From: an uncultured Eggerthellaceae bacterium
GTDB taxonomy: Bacteria > Actinomycetota > Coriobacteriia > Coriobacteriales > Eggerthellaceae
Direction of reading: 5' to 3'
Assembly (NCBI GenBank): GCA_910584145.1
Contig: CAJTXX010000001.1
Span: forward strand, 1-64,000
DNA: 64,000 nucleotides
Below the pieces are notes generated by a model. That model saw nothing but the letters and a program-made list of their open reading frames with translations, searched no databases and was not told where the DNA came from. Below are positions 7,608 through 15,596 of this stretch, piece by piece; within the stretch, counting starts at the first letter, position 1, and each line of letters begins with the position of its first letter. Made by a program: the position numbers and the translations under genes.

Positions 7608-8257
7608 CTATCGGGCCCCTTCCATCCATGCGCTGACCTCCTGCTGAGAGGGATTGCTCGCGAAACGCCTGCCCTCGCCCCACTCGGCCTCTGGCGCGGC
7701 GGCATGAAGCTCGTCGATGCTTCTCGAGACAGGGCTTGAGCCCGACGTACAAAAGGGAATGATCCGCTTTCCTGCAGTATCGGCGCCTTCTAGGAACGCA
7801 AGGATGACGCGCGGTGCCTTGCCCCACCAGATGGGTACCCGAGATAGACCGTGTCGAAGCCCGCAATATCTGGGACAGGGCTCGCCAGAGCGGGACGCGC
7901 GCTTCCATTCTCCTGCTCGGAGTTCGCGCGACAATCGGAGTTGTAGTCGAGGTCTTGGGCGGTATAGGGCTCGGCGGCCTCGATGCGCATGAGCTCGCCA
8001 TCTGCGGCCTGGGCGACCTTATCCGCCGCCGCCTCGGTGTTGCCGGTGCGGGAGAAGAACACGACGGCTGTTGCGCGATCGGAGGAAGCCGGCTCTTCTT
8101 GAGTTGCGGATGACGATCCGTGCTGTGCGTTGCTCGAGCTGCTCGCCTCTTCCTCCTGCGCCCGATGATCGTTCGAGCTGTTCGAGCTCGGCTCTGCTGC
8201 GCATCCGACGAGGCCCGCTGTTGCGAGTGCGCCTACGCCGATGCATCCCATCTTCAA
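7608..8257 (-). pseudogene. Flavodoxin-like lipoprotein, frameshifted (copy 2)
   Basis: It has the same TTG start, lipobox (GLVGC), FMN loop (SRTGNT) and frame loss after YLGYP as the copy at 3219, with the lesion at about 7836. Because both copies carry the identical one-base loss, the change either predates the duplication, was spread by gene conversion, or is a systematic base-calling error at this C run. Confidence 0.8.
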
Positions 8258-8269
8258 AAGTCTCGCCTG

Positions 8270-9304
8270 CTAACCGACATGGATCTCCTCCTTCGTCTTG
8301 GGGCGTATCGTGCCCGCGATGGGCTTCTCGCCCGGACGGGCAAGCGGCCCTACCAGCTCGTGGGCCACGTAAGGTTCTTCCAAATAGTCCACCTCTTCCT
8401 TGGAAAGCTCGGTCTCTACCGCTGCCAACGCATCGTCCACGCGTGAGGGCTTCGAGAAGCCGAGCGTGGGGCTTTCCACGCCCTTGTTCAGATGCCATGC
8501 AATGGCTATCTGTGCCATGGGAACGCCATGCCGCTCTGCCAGTTTCGCGACACGCTCGATGATGGGGATATCAAGGGATTTCGCCCGATCGTATTTATCT
8601 GTCATGGTAAGGTCTGTCTTGCTGCGCAGCGAACCCGAATCCCATGCCTTGCGTGCAAGATGGCCTGAAGCGAGCGGGCTGTAAGGGGTGAGCGCCATGT
8701 CGAACTGGCGGCAGACCGGTATCATCTCGCGCTCATCCTCGCGATAGAGCAGATTGTAGTGGCATTGCATGTTCGTGAATTTCTCCCAGCTGTTCTGCTC
8801 TGCGACTACCTGCATGTTGTGGAGTTGGTAGGCGAACATCTCGCTTGCGCCGATGGCGCGCACCTTGCCCGCGCGTACGGGGCCGTCAAGCGCCTCCATG
8901 GCCTCCTCGATGGGCGTGCTGTAGTCGAAGCGATGGACCATGTAGATGTCCAGGTAGTCGGCGTCGAGGCGTTCGAGGCTGCCGTCGATCTCGCGGTTGA
9001 TGGCCTCCTTTGAAAGGCCGCCCTCGTTGAAGAACACCTTGCTCTGCAACACCACCTCATCGCGGGGCACGCCGATCTTCTTGAGCGCGCGACCGATGTA
9101 TTCCTCGCTCGTGCCGTGGGCATAGCAGTTCGCGCTGTCGATGTAGTTGATGCCGTTCTCGAAGGCGTGGGCGATGACCGCCTCGGTGTCATCGGGGCCA
9201 AGCGTCCACTCATGATTTGCCGCATCGGGCTCGCCGAAGCTCATCCCGCCGATGCAGATGCGGGACACCCTTATCCCTGAATGCCCGAGCTTTGCATATT
9301 CCAT
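8270..9304 (-). CDS. Aldo/keto reductase (copy 2)
   Basis: A 344-residue protein identical to the one at 3881, with the full Asp-Tyr-Lys-His tetrad (IDSANCY, QSKV, VHRFD). It carries its own copy of the 19-bp-spacer promoter and is followed by the frameshifted flavodoxin. NADPH-dependent reduction of an unknown carbonyl substrate is the expected activity. Confidence 0.93.
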   Translation of the reverse strand: MEYAKLGHSGIRVSRICIGGMSFGEPDAANHEWTLGPDDTEAVIAHAFENGINYIDSANCYAHGTSEEYIGRALKKIGVPRDEVVLQSKVFFNEGGLSKEAINREIDGSLERLDADYLDIYMVHRFDYSTPIEEAMEALDGPVRAGKVRAIGASEMFAYQLHNMQVVAEQNSWEKFTNMQCHYNLLYREDEREMIPVCRQFDMALTPYSPLASGHLARKAWDSGSLRSKTDLTMTDKYDRAKSLDIPIIERVAKLAERHGVPMAQIAIAWHLNKGVESPTLGFSKPSRVDDALAAVETELSKEEVDYLEEPYVAHELVGPLARPGEKPIAGTIRPKTKEEIHVG

Positions 9305-9341
9305 AGGGCCTTCTCTCTCGAGCATGGTTCATGTTGCTACC

Positions 9342-9372
9342 ATTCTGAAACTTCAACTGTGGTTCAAGTCAA
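9342..9372 (-). promoter_or_regulatory. MerR-type promoter of the aldo/keto reductase (copy 2)
   Basis: Identical to 4953-4983: TTGACT, 19-bp spacer with the TTGAACCACAGTTGAAG dyad, CAGAAT. Confidence 0.75.
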
Positions 9373-9378
9373 GAGTGA

Positions 9379-9793
9379 AAGCCGCGGAAAAGCAACGACG
9401 AGCCTGTCATCGCGCTCGATTGCAACTTGCCCGTGCCTCATGCCACTTGAGCGCGTCTGCTCAGTCATCTAGCACGCTCGTGGCCATCAAGGGTTGGGCT
9501 GCGCTCCTTGGCTGATGGCGCTCGGCATCGTGCTCTATGGGATGCTCTACGCGCGCGGCATAGCCTTCGGCCGGTTCCGGCTCATGATGTGGGTGCCCTG
9601 GTCGGCTTCACCATGACCTGTCATGCGATACCCATCTTGCGATGCTCGGAATCTTGGGGGAGGCTCTGTCTGGCGACATCGGAGAACGTGAGTGGCTACT
9701 CCTAAGGAGCAGATATAAAACCCCAGTTCAGAGCGGGATGTAAAGAGCTTTCGACATCTTTATTTCCCTTGATGGAAGCCATGTAAAGCATCT
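9379..9793. other. Long intergenic region (copy 2)
   Basis: Copy of 4990-5404: no intact gene, and the same possible membrane-protein remnant. It holds the sequence leading to the XRE promoter and its GGTAC-GTT-GTACC palindrome at 9799. Confidence 0.3.
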
Positions 9794-9847
9794 TTGGTGG
9801 TACGTTGTACCGCAATACTGGAACCTCGTCTCGGAAGAGAGGTGCCG

Positions 9848-10465
9848 ATGGAGCTGCCAAGGCAACTAAGGGCTAACCGCGAACGCTTGGGTCTGTCCCA
9901 GGAAGACGTTGCGCACGCGATATACGTGTCGCGCCAGACGATGTCCAGTTGGGAGAGGGGCAAGACCTATCCCGACGTGCAGAGTCTCATGTTGCTCAGC
10001 CAGCTTTTCGGCGTCTCCATCGACGAGTTCGTGAAAGGAGACGTGGTTTCAATGAAGGAGATGGTCAGCAAAGACGCGGTGGTGATGGAGAGGATGGCGG
10101 TCGGGTCTGTGGTGCTCATGCTCATGGGCATTGCTTGCATGGTCGGGCTGAACGCCGTCTGGAAGGACCCCTCGCCGGTGCCGTACATGTCGATCGGCTC
10201 TCTTGCGGGAATAGCCGCGATGGTCGCATTTTGGATTCCCTCGCTCGTGCTCTCGGTACGGATAGAGCAGGTCAAAAAGAATCATGACCTGGTAACTTAC
10301 CGCGAAATCAGCGCCTTCATGGATGGCGAGGAGGTTCCCGAGGAAAGCAAGGCGCTTTCCAGAAGCAAGCCGCTGCTGTCCAATATTGTGAAGCTTGTCT
10401 GCGGCGCCGGTATTGGGCTGATCGTCGCATTCGTTCTCACGCTCATCGTCAATGCGCTGCACTAG
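9848..10465 (+). CDS. Membrane-anchored XRE-family HTH regulator (copy 2)
   Basis: A 205-residue protein identical to the one at 5459: Cro/C1 HTH at residues 5-60 and three later hydrophobic segments. Sequence after its stop diverges from copy 1 within 30 bases, which fixes the right end of the duplication. Confidence 0.85.
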   Translation: MELPRQLRANRERLGLSQEDVAHAIYVSRQTMSSWERGKTYPDVQSLMLLSQLFGVSIDEFVKGDVVSMKEMVSKDAVVMERMAVGSVVLMLMGIACMVGLNAVWKDPSPVPYMSIGSLAGIAAMVAFWIPSLVLSVRIEQVKKNHDLVTYREISAFMDGEEVPEESKALSRSKPLLSNIVKLVCGAGIGLIVAFVLTLIVNALH

Positions 10466-10546
10466 TCGCCGATGTGAAGACTGCCGTCCTGCTGTTCGTG
10501 GCCTGGCATGAGCATGGAGCGAAAGCGAACGGCTGGTCTTCGGACT

Positions 10547-10610
10547 TGATGACGCAGCAGGGGACTTGATGACAAAGGACGGATGACAAAGGACGGGGAT
10601 AACGTCATCA
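10547..10610. repeat. REP-like element (inverted orientation)
   Basis: GATGACGCAG/GATGACAAAGGACG units lead into GGACGGGGATAACGTCATCA. The orientation is opposite to the elements at 6123 and 10874, so it can pair with either. It lies just beyond the end of duplication copy 2. Confidence 0.75.
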
Positions 10611-10686
10611 CCGGGCAGGAGGCGGCGGGCATTTCTGGATGATGCCCCTTCCGATTCCCGTGAGCCGCTCTGTCTGCCACGCCGTG

Positions 10687-10800
10687 AGTCACGGGACTCA
10701 AGGGGATGGTTCTCTTGGCTCGTAGGAGACGGTTCTGCACGCTGCTCTTTCAAGGAGTGCGGGGACGCAGGGAACGGCTCCATACGCTGCCCCTTCGGAA
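10687..10800. repeat. Second REP-like family (GGGGACGGTTC type)
   Basis: GAGTCACGGGACTCAAGGGG, then ATGGTTCTCTTGGCTCG, GGAGACGGTTCTGCACG and a further AACGGCTCC unit. Related GGGGACGGTTCC/GAGTCA modules occur at about 20391-20460, 28909-28943, 31160-31200, 31626-31650 and 33490-33530. It is a second intergenic repeat family, distinct from the GATAACGTCATC family. Confidence 0.5.
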
Positions 10801-10873
10801 ACGGCCCGTCCTGCGCCGCCTTGCAGCCGGATGGTCGAAAGGCGCTGGCTGAGCCCTGACGAACGGCCTCTGC

Positions 10874-10919
10874 CTGATGACATTATCCCCGTCCTGCGTC
10901 ATACCCTGCGTCATACTCA
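10874..10919. repeat. REP-like element
   Basis: TGATGACATTATCCCCGTCC, then two CTGCGTCATAC units, ending 26 bases before the next gene's start codon. With the inverted element at 10547 it flanks a 260-bp intergenic stretch that holds no gene. Confidence 0.75.
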
Positions 10920-10945
10920 GACCAAAGGCCGGATAGGAGGGCGAA

Positions 10946-11956
10946 GTGGATGTAGCGAGAAGCCAGCGGAGGGCGCTTGTCGCGTACTGCGCTGTGGCGG
11001 TCGCCCTTTACGCATACGGAGTCGCATCTGCGGATTGCATCCCCTGGCCCATTGAGGGCGTGATCCTGCCGCTCGACTTCATGGTGGGGATTCCTCTCGG
11101 GTTCTATCTTCTCGTGGCCAGGCCGAGAAAGCTCACGCTGCTCTCGGTCATTCCCGTTATTTGGATCGGCTATGCGCTGAGCGTGCTCGCACTCGGATCG
11201 CCAAACGCAGGCATCCTACCGGCCCTACTCTCCGCGCTGATTCCCGTGGAGCTCGCCATCGCCGTGAGGGAGTGCCTGAAGATCGCTCGCACCTTCAAAG
11301 CTGCCAAGGCGGAGAGCCCCGACCCCATGGTCTGGTTCAGGGAGACGATGTGCTGCCTCGTTCGCAAGGATACCGCCGCCAACATGACAGCGGCCGAGCT
11401 GAGCGTTTGGTGCTACGCGCTGCTCTCGTGGCGAAAGAAGCCCTACGCGCTGCCAGGCGAGCGGGAGTTCGGCTACCACAACGCCGGCGGCTACATGAAC
11501 ATGATGCTCGGACTCGCGCTCGCGTTCCCCGCAGAGATCGTCGCGGTGCACCTCCTGGTGTCACAGTGGAGCGTTCCGGCCGCCATCGTCATTACGGCAC
11601 TTTCCGCTTATGCGGCCGTTTGGCTCGTAGGAGACGCGCGTGCTCGCACAATGCGCCCCATCGTGGTCGGGGAGAGCTCCGTTCGTCTGGAATGCGGCAT
11701 TCAGATGGAGGCCGTCATCCCCGTCTCCAATATCGAGATGGTCGCGCTTTCGGATAACGAAATCGGGCATATTAAGGAATCGGACAGGCTCAACTACGGC
11801 GCGTTCTATCGTCCGGATGTGTGGTTGGCGATGCGAAGCCCCGCTGAAGTTCGGACGCTTCTGGGCACGAAGCACGTGCGCGCCATCGGCGTAAGCGTTG
11901 ACGACCCGAAGGCGTTCGCCACCGCGATTCAAGAGGCTGCAGCAAGCGAGAGCTGA
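10946..11956 (+). CDS. Integral membrane protein of unknown function
   Basis: A 336-residue protein starting at GTG (10946), five bases after a perfect AGGAGG. Hydrophobic segments lie near residues 10-30, 36-58, 66-86, 88-106, 188-212 and 214-234. A cytoplasmic loop of about 70 residues separates the two membrane halves, and a soluble C-terminal domain covers residues about 240-336 (VRLECGIQMEAVIPVSNIEM, then VWLAMRSPAEVRTLLG). The C-terminal part resembles a PH-like or YdbT-like beta domain in pattern, but no family was recognised with confidence. It is preceded by REP repeats and followed by the AbiE locus. Confidence 0.75.
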   Translation: MDVARSQRRALVAYCAVAVALYAYGVASADCIPWPIEGVILPLDFMVGIPLGFYLLVARPRKLTLLSVIPVIWIGYALSVLALGSPNAGILPALLSALIPVELAIAVRECLKIARTFKAAKAESPDPMVWFRETMCCLVRKDTAANMTAAELSVWCYALLSWRKKPYALPGEREFGYHNAGGYMNMMLGLALAFPAEIVAVHLLVSQWSVPAAIVITALSAYAAVWLVGDARARTMRPIVVGESSVRLECGIQMEAVIPVSNIEMVALSDNEIGHIKESDRLNYGAFYRPDVWLAMRSPAEVRTLLGTKHVRAIGVSVDDPKAFATAIQEAAASES

Positions 11957-11976
11957 TTGACTTTGCCTGCCGTCAA

Positions 11977-11993
11977 GTCAACCGACGGTTGAC
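11977..11993. other. Short palindrome downstream of the membrane-protein gene
   Basis: GTCAACC-GAC-GGTTGAC, 20 bases after the stop codon and followed by TGATGCTTTTG. It could be a weak terminator or a regulator site; there is no proper T run. Confidence 0.3.
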
Positions 11994-12104
11994 TGATGCT
12001 TTTGTAATGCGATTTTGCGAAGGCTCGATCGGAAAGGACAGCGCAGTAAGGATCTTCTAGGCGAAAAAGAATCAGGCCTGGCGGCCAGTTTGCCACGCAT
12101 TTTG

Positions 12105-12153
12105 TTTTACAATCACGCTGAATATGCGTTAGAATACCAGCGTGATTGTAAAA
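12105..12153 (+). promoter_or_regulatory. abiE promoter with perfect inverted repeat operator
   Basis: TTTTACAATCACGCTG (12105-12120) is repeated exactly in inverse as CAGCGTGATTGTAAAA (12138-12153), with 17 bp between. A -35 TTACAA (12107-12112) lies in the left arm, and a -10 TAGAAT (12130-12135) lies in the gap, 17 bp away. The right arm covers the transcription start region and the abiEi start codon. This matches the known pattern in which AbiEi binds inverted repeats to repress its own operon. The transcript would be nearly leaderless, in line with the lack of a Shine-Dalgarno site. Confidence 0.8.
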
Positions 12154-12752
12154 TGATTACCAAATACGATAAGACACTGAACTCTATCCTCGAAGCTAAC
12201 GCGGGGATCATCACCTCTGCCGAGGCGCAGAAGGCAGGAGCCACGCGTCCGGCCTTCTCCGACTTCGTCCGGAGGCACGGTCTTGAGAAGGCCTCGCGAG
12301 GGGTTTACCTTGATCCCGACTTCTTCCCAGACGAAATGGCGCTTCTCCAGAAAAGATTCCCCAAGGTCGTCTTCTCCCACGAATCAGCGCTCTACCTCCA
12401 CGACCTGACCGATCGCGAGCCGATGCCGATTTCGGTCACAGTTGACTCGAGCTACAACGCTGGGCCCTTGAAGGCCCAGGGCGCGCGCATCTACTACACG
12501 AAGCCGGAATGGTACGTGATGGGGCTCGCGGAGGTCAAGACGCCGACTGGCGCTAAAGTGAGGACCTACGACAAAGAGCGCACTATCTGCGATCTCATCC
12601 GCAAGCGCGCCGCGATCGACCCAGCGGTGTTTCGGCAGGCTATCCGCGGCTATGCGCGATCAAAGGACAAGGACCTCGCGCGCCTGTCTGTTTACGCGCG
12701 CGCGATGAGCATCGAATCCCGCGTTTACGAGGTAATGGAGGTGGCGTTGTGA
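12153..12752 (+). CDS. abiEi: AbiEi-family antitoxin/transcriptional repressor
   Basis: A 199-residue type IV antitoxin. The N-terminal winged helix covers residues about 5-50 (ILEANAGIITSAEAQKAGAT, ending SRGVYLDP). The C-terminal AbiEi domain has the family pattern FPKVVFSHESALYLHDLTDR, then YDKERTICDLIRKR. Known AbiEi proteins repress the operon through inverted repeats and neutralise AbiEii without direct binding. The start at 12153 overlaps the right operator arm; the longer frame to 12015 crosses the promoter and is rejected. The stop overlaps the toxin start by four bases (GTGA). Confidence 0.9.
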   Translation: MITKYDKTLNSILEANAGIITSAEAQKAGATRPAFSDFVRRHGLEKASRGVYLDPDFFPDEMALLQKRFPKVVFSHESALYLHDLTDREPMPISVTVDSSYNAGPLKAQGARIYYTKPEWYVMGLAEVKTPTGAKVRTYDKERTICDLIRKRAAIDPAVFRQAIRGYARSKDKDLARLSVYARAMSIESRVYEVMEVAL

Positions 12753-13642
12753 TCACGGGAGCAAGGAGAATCAAAGACCTCATTCGCAACCGAGCCGGAG
12801 GCGACAGCGCTAAGGCGCAGATGCTCCTTCGCCACTATGCCATGGAGCGCCTTCTTGAGAGGCTGTCTGCTTCCGACTATCGCGACGACTTCGTCATCAA
12901 GGGAGGCATGCTCATAGCGTCCTTCATCGGCGTCGACGAGCGCTCTACGCGGGACATCGACGCCACGATGCGCGGTCACGACATGAGCTTGGAAAGCGTC
13001 TCTCGCATACTTGCCGAAGTCGCTTCCATCGACATCGGGGACGGCTTCGCCTTCGAGCTCGGAGAGCCGCAGAAGATTATGGAGGACTCCGCGTACGGAG
13101 GCGTGCGCATCAGCGTGAGTGCGTCCATTGAAAAGACGAAGACGGCTTTCAAGTTCGACATCTCCACAGGCGACGCCATTACGCCGGAGGCGATTGTGTA
13201 CGAGTACAGGCTCCTGTTCGAGGATCGATCCATCGCGCTGCGCTCCTACAACACCGAGACAGTACTGGCCGAGAAGCTGGAAACTGTCCTCTCGCTTGCC
13301 CTTCAGACGACGAGGATGCGTGACTTCTACGACATTTATTCCCTTACAGAGTCAGGCCGCGGCATCGACTTCGCCTTGTTGGGTGATGCGCTTGATGCAA
13401 CCACGGCAGTGCGCGGAAGTGCGATATCGCTTGATCGAAGCGACCAAATAATCGGCCTGCTTGAGGGAAGCGAGATGATGGAAGGGCACTGGAAGCGGTA
13501 TCAGGCGGCCAATCCCTTCGCCAAGTCCGTTAGTTGGAGGGATGCGCTCGCGTCTCTTCGCGCGCTGACCAGCGCGATCAAGCATGCCGATGCTTCGCAT
13601 TGCCCCAAAGGGCCGCAGGAAGACACGCAGGCGGCATCATGA
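12749..13642 (+). CDS. abiEii: AbiEii-family nucleotidyltransferase toxin
   Basis: A 297-residue DUF1814-type nucleotidyltransferase, the toxin of the AbiE phage-abortive-infection pair. Motif I with its catalytic Asp pair reads GGMLIASFIGVDERSTRDID. The later motifs are FKFDISTGD, TVLAEKLETV and RMRDFYDIY. AbiEii/MenT-type toxins attach nucleotides to targets such as tRNA acceptor ends; the target here is unknown. It starts at GTG (12749), overlapping abiEi. The last about 20 residues (KHADASHCPKGPQEDTQAAS) look unlike family tails, and the stop overlaps the next gene's ATG (ATGA), which suggests the cassette was inserted in front of the two-component genes. Confidence 0.9.
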   Translation: MITGARRIKDLIRNRAGGDSAKAQMLLRHYAMERLLERLSASDYRDDFVIKGGMLIASFIGVDERSTRDIDATMRGHDMSLESVSRILAEVASIDIGDGFAFELGEPQKIMEDSAYGGVRISVSASIEKTKTAFKFDISTGDAITPEAIVYEYRLLFEDRSIALRSYNTETVLAEKLETVLSLALQTTRMRDFYDIYSLTESGRGIDFALLGDALDATTAVRGSAISLDRSDQIIGLLEGSEMMEGHWKRYQAANPFAKSVSWRDALASLRALTSAIKHADASHCPKGPQEDTQAAS

Positions 13643-14334
13643 GCAAGGTGTTGATCGTTGAGGACGAGCGCGAGCTGGCGCAGCTTATGGGCCGCGCGTT
13701 CGAGGCGGACGGCATCGCGGCCGTTATCGCTGGAAGCGCCGAGGAGGCGTACGACCTTCTGACCAGCGCCGTCTTCGACTGCCTGATAGTGGACGTGAAC
13801 CTTCCGGGTGACGACGGCTACGCCTTCTGCCGCAACCTGCGCGAGCGCAGCGGGGTGCCCGTGGTGTTCGCCTCGGCGCGCATCGAGCCCGACGCGCGCA
13901 TCCGTGCGCTCGAGGAAGGGGGCGACGCCTACCTCTCCAAGCCGTTCAGCCTGCGGGAGATGCTCGCCCAGGCGAAGGCGCTCATGATGCGGCCCGAGCG
14001 GAAAACCGGCGCCGATGGGGTCGTGCTCTCCGCCGGCCCGTTTCAACTTGACGGCAGGGCCAAGGCCATCCGCAAGAACGGGCAGCTGATCGCCCTGTCG
14101 CCCCGGGAATTCCAGCTCGCATCCGCCCTCATGGGCAACGCCGGCCAGAGCCTCAGCCGCGACGCCCTTCTGGCGAAAGTGTGGGGCACTTTCGCCGAGG
14201 TGGAGCCCCAGACAGTCTCCGTCCACATGAGCTGGCTTCGTGCCAAACTTGAGGATGACCCGGCCCACCCCGTTTACTTCAAGACCGTTCGCGGCGAGGG
14301 GTACCGCTTCGATCTTCCCGAGGGCAATCGCTGA
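13639..14334 (+). CDS. OmpR-family response regulator
   Basis: A 231-residue response regulator. The receiver domain has the acidic pair in VEDE, phosphoacceptor Asp52 (LIVDVNLPGDDGY), a Ser at the switch position (FASAR) and Lys101 (LSKPF). The C-terminal OmpR winged helix reads IALSPREFQLASAL, then VWGTFAEVEPQTVSVHMSWL and KTVRGEGYRF. The start codon overlaps the AbiEii stop as ATGA and the gene ends with a TGATG junction into the sensor kinase, so translation of all three is probably coupled. It likely controls the ABC exporter downstream. Confidence 0.93.
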   Translation: MSKVLIVEDERELAQLMGRAFEADGIAAVIAGSAEEAYDLLTSAVFDCLIVDVNLPGDDGYAFCRNLRERSGVPVVFASARIEPDARIRALEEGGDAYLSKPFSLREMLAQAKALMMRPERKTGADGVVLSAGPFQLDGRAKAIRKNGQLIALSPREFQLASALMGNAGQSLSRDALLAKVWGTFAEVEPQTVSVHMSWLRAKLEDDPAHPVYFKTVRGEGYRFDLPEGNR

Positions 14335-15512
14335 TGGCGAAGCAGGGAGAGCGCCTGACGAAGCGGCTTGCCGGCGCGGCCCTCGCCTCCGCGCTTGCCG
14401 TCGTCGTCGCGGCCGCCTCGGGCATCGCAGTTGTCGCCAACGGCGGCGAGGATGCGCTGCGAAGCCAAATGGTCGAGCTCAACGACGCCCGGCAGGAAAT
14501 CGCAGGGAACGCGCCTGATGCCCGCGACGACTCCTTGCATGGCGCCGACCAAGCGCTCGCAAGCGCTCAGGATGCGCTGCGGGATGTCACCAAATCCCGC
14601 AACGACGCGGCGGTCGGCGCCGTAACGCTCACCGCGTTCATCTCCGTCGCCGCCCTCGCCTTCATGGCCATCTACCTGCACCGCGCGGTGGCGCGGCCCT
14701 TCACGCGGCTGGAGGGTTTCGCCGAGGAGGTGGCGTCCGGCAACCTGGATGCGCCGCTCGCCTACGAGCGATCCAACCCCTTCGGCAAGTTCACCTGGGC
14801 GTTCGATCACCTTCGCAAGGAACTCGATCGCGCCCGGAAGGACGAGGAGCGGGCGAGGGAGGACCACAAGGCCGCGCTCGCCTCGCTCTCCTACGACCTG
14901 CGCACCCCGCTCGCGTCCCTCAGGGCCTATGCGGAGGCCCTGGACATGGGGCTGGTGAACTCGGAGGAGGAGCGGGCGGAATACGAGCGCGCGATCATCC
15001 GGAAGTGCGACGAGGCCTCGTCTTTGGTAGAGGATCTGTTCCAGCATGCGCTCTCGGACATGGATCGCATCGCGGTGGCCTGCGAGCCCGTGCAGGCGGC
15101 TCCCATCGTGAAGCGCTGCGCCAGCGACTCGTCCGGCCTGGCCCAGATCTCCTGCCTGCGCGTGGACGATGCCCGCGTGGAAGCCGACGAGGCGCGGCTC
15201 GCCCAGGCCATCGACAACCTCATCGGCAACGCCATCAAGTACGCGCGCGGCTCGGCCATCGACATCCAGGCCACGGCCGAGGACGGGCTCTACACGATAG
15301 CGGTCCGCGATTTCGGGCCGGGCATGCCGCCAGAGGACCTGCCGTTTGCCGCCGAGCGCTTCTATCGGGGCGCGAACGCGTCGGGCAAGCCGGGTTCGGG
15401 GCTGGGGCTCTACATCTCGTCCTATCTGGCAGAACGCATGGGCGGCCGCCTGCACCTGGCCAATGCCCACCCGGGGCTCAAGGCCACCATAGAGCTTCCC
15501 CTTTTGACCTGA
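14334..15512 (+). CDS. Sensor histidine kinase with Tyr at the phosphoacceptor position
   Basis: A 392-residue membrane sensor. Transmembrane segments lie near residues 12-35 and 95-116, enclosing a short extracellular loop, followed by HAMP (residues 117-170) and a dimerisation helix. The H-box reads ASLSYDLRTPLASL: Tyr187 (TAC at 14892-14894) stands where the phosphorylated His should be. The ATP-binding part is intact: N-box IDNLIGNAIKYA, G1 VRDFGPGMP, G2 GSGLGLYISSY. It is therefore either a kinase-dead phosphatase/sensor, a single-base mutation (CAC to TAC), or it uses another residue. It overlaps the response regulator by one base and precedes the ABC genes. Confidence 0.9.
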   Translation: MAKQGERLTKRLAGAALASALAVVVAAASGIAVVANGGEDALRSQMVELNDARQEIAGNAPDARDDSLHGADQALASAQDALRDVTKSRNDAAVGAVTLTAFISVAALAFMAIYLHRAVARPFTRLEGFAEEVASGNLDAPLAYERSNPFGKFTWAFDHLRKELDRARKDEERAREDHKAALASLSYDLRTPLASLRAYAEALDMGLVNSEEERAEYERAIIRKCDEASSLVEDLFQHALSDMDRIAVACEPVQAAPIVKRCASDSSGLAQISCLRVDDARVEADEARLAQAIDNLIGNAIKYARGSAIDIQATAEDGLYTIAVRDFGPGMPPEDLPFAAERFYRGANASGKPGSGLGLYISSYLAERMGGRLHLANAHPGLKATIELPLLT

Positions 15513-15596
15513 GCCGCAAACCCCGCGGCCTTAATGATTCCTTAATGGCCGTCTTTCTATGATGGGGCCGACGGCGCACAAGGGAAAGGACCAACC

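Larger units (their letters stand above)
6156..10492. repeat. Tandem duplication, copy 2 (about 4.34 kb)
   Basis: Direct repeat of 1766-6103. Edge substitutions (for example MLGMPSS against MLEIPSS in the MerR protein, and the bases after the XRE stop) distinguish it from copy 1, while the interior appears identical. A REP element in opposite orientation follows at 10547. Confidence 0.95.

Noticed and set aside
1766..10492. Pure assembly duplication artefact
   Set aside because: Substitutions and one indel distinguish the copy edges, and the flanks differ, which a simple misassembly of identical reads would not create. It still deserves long-read proof.
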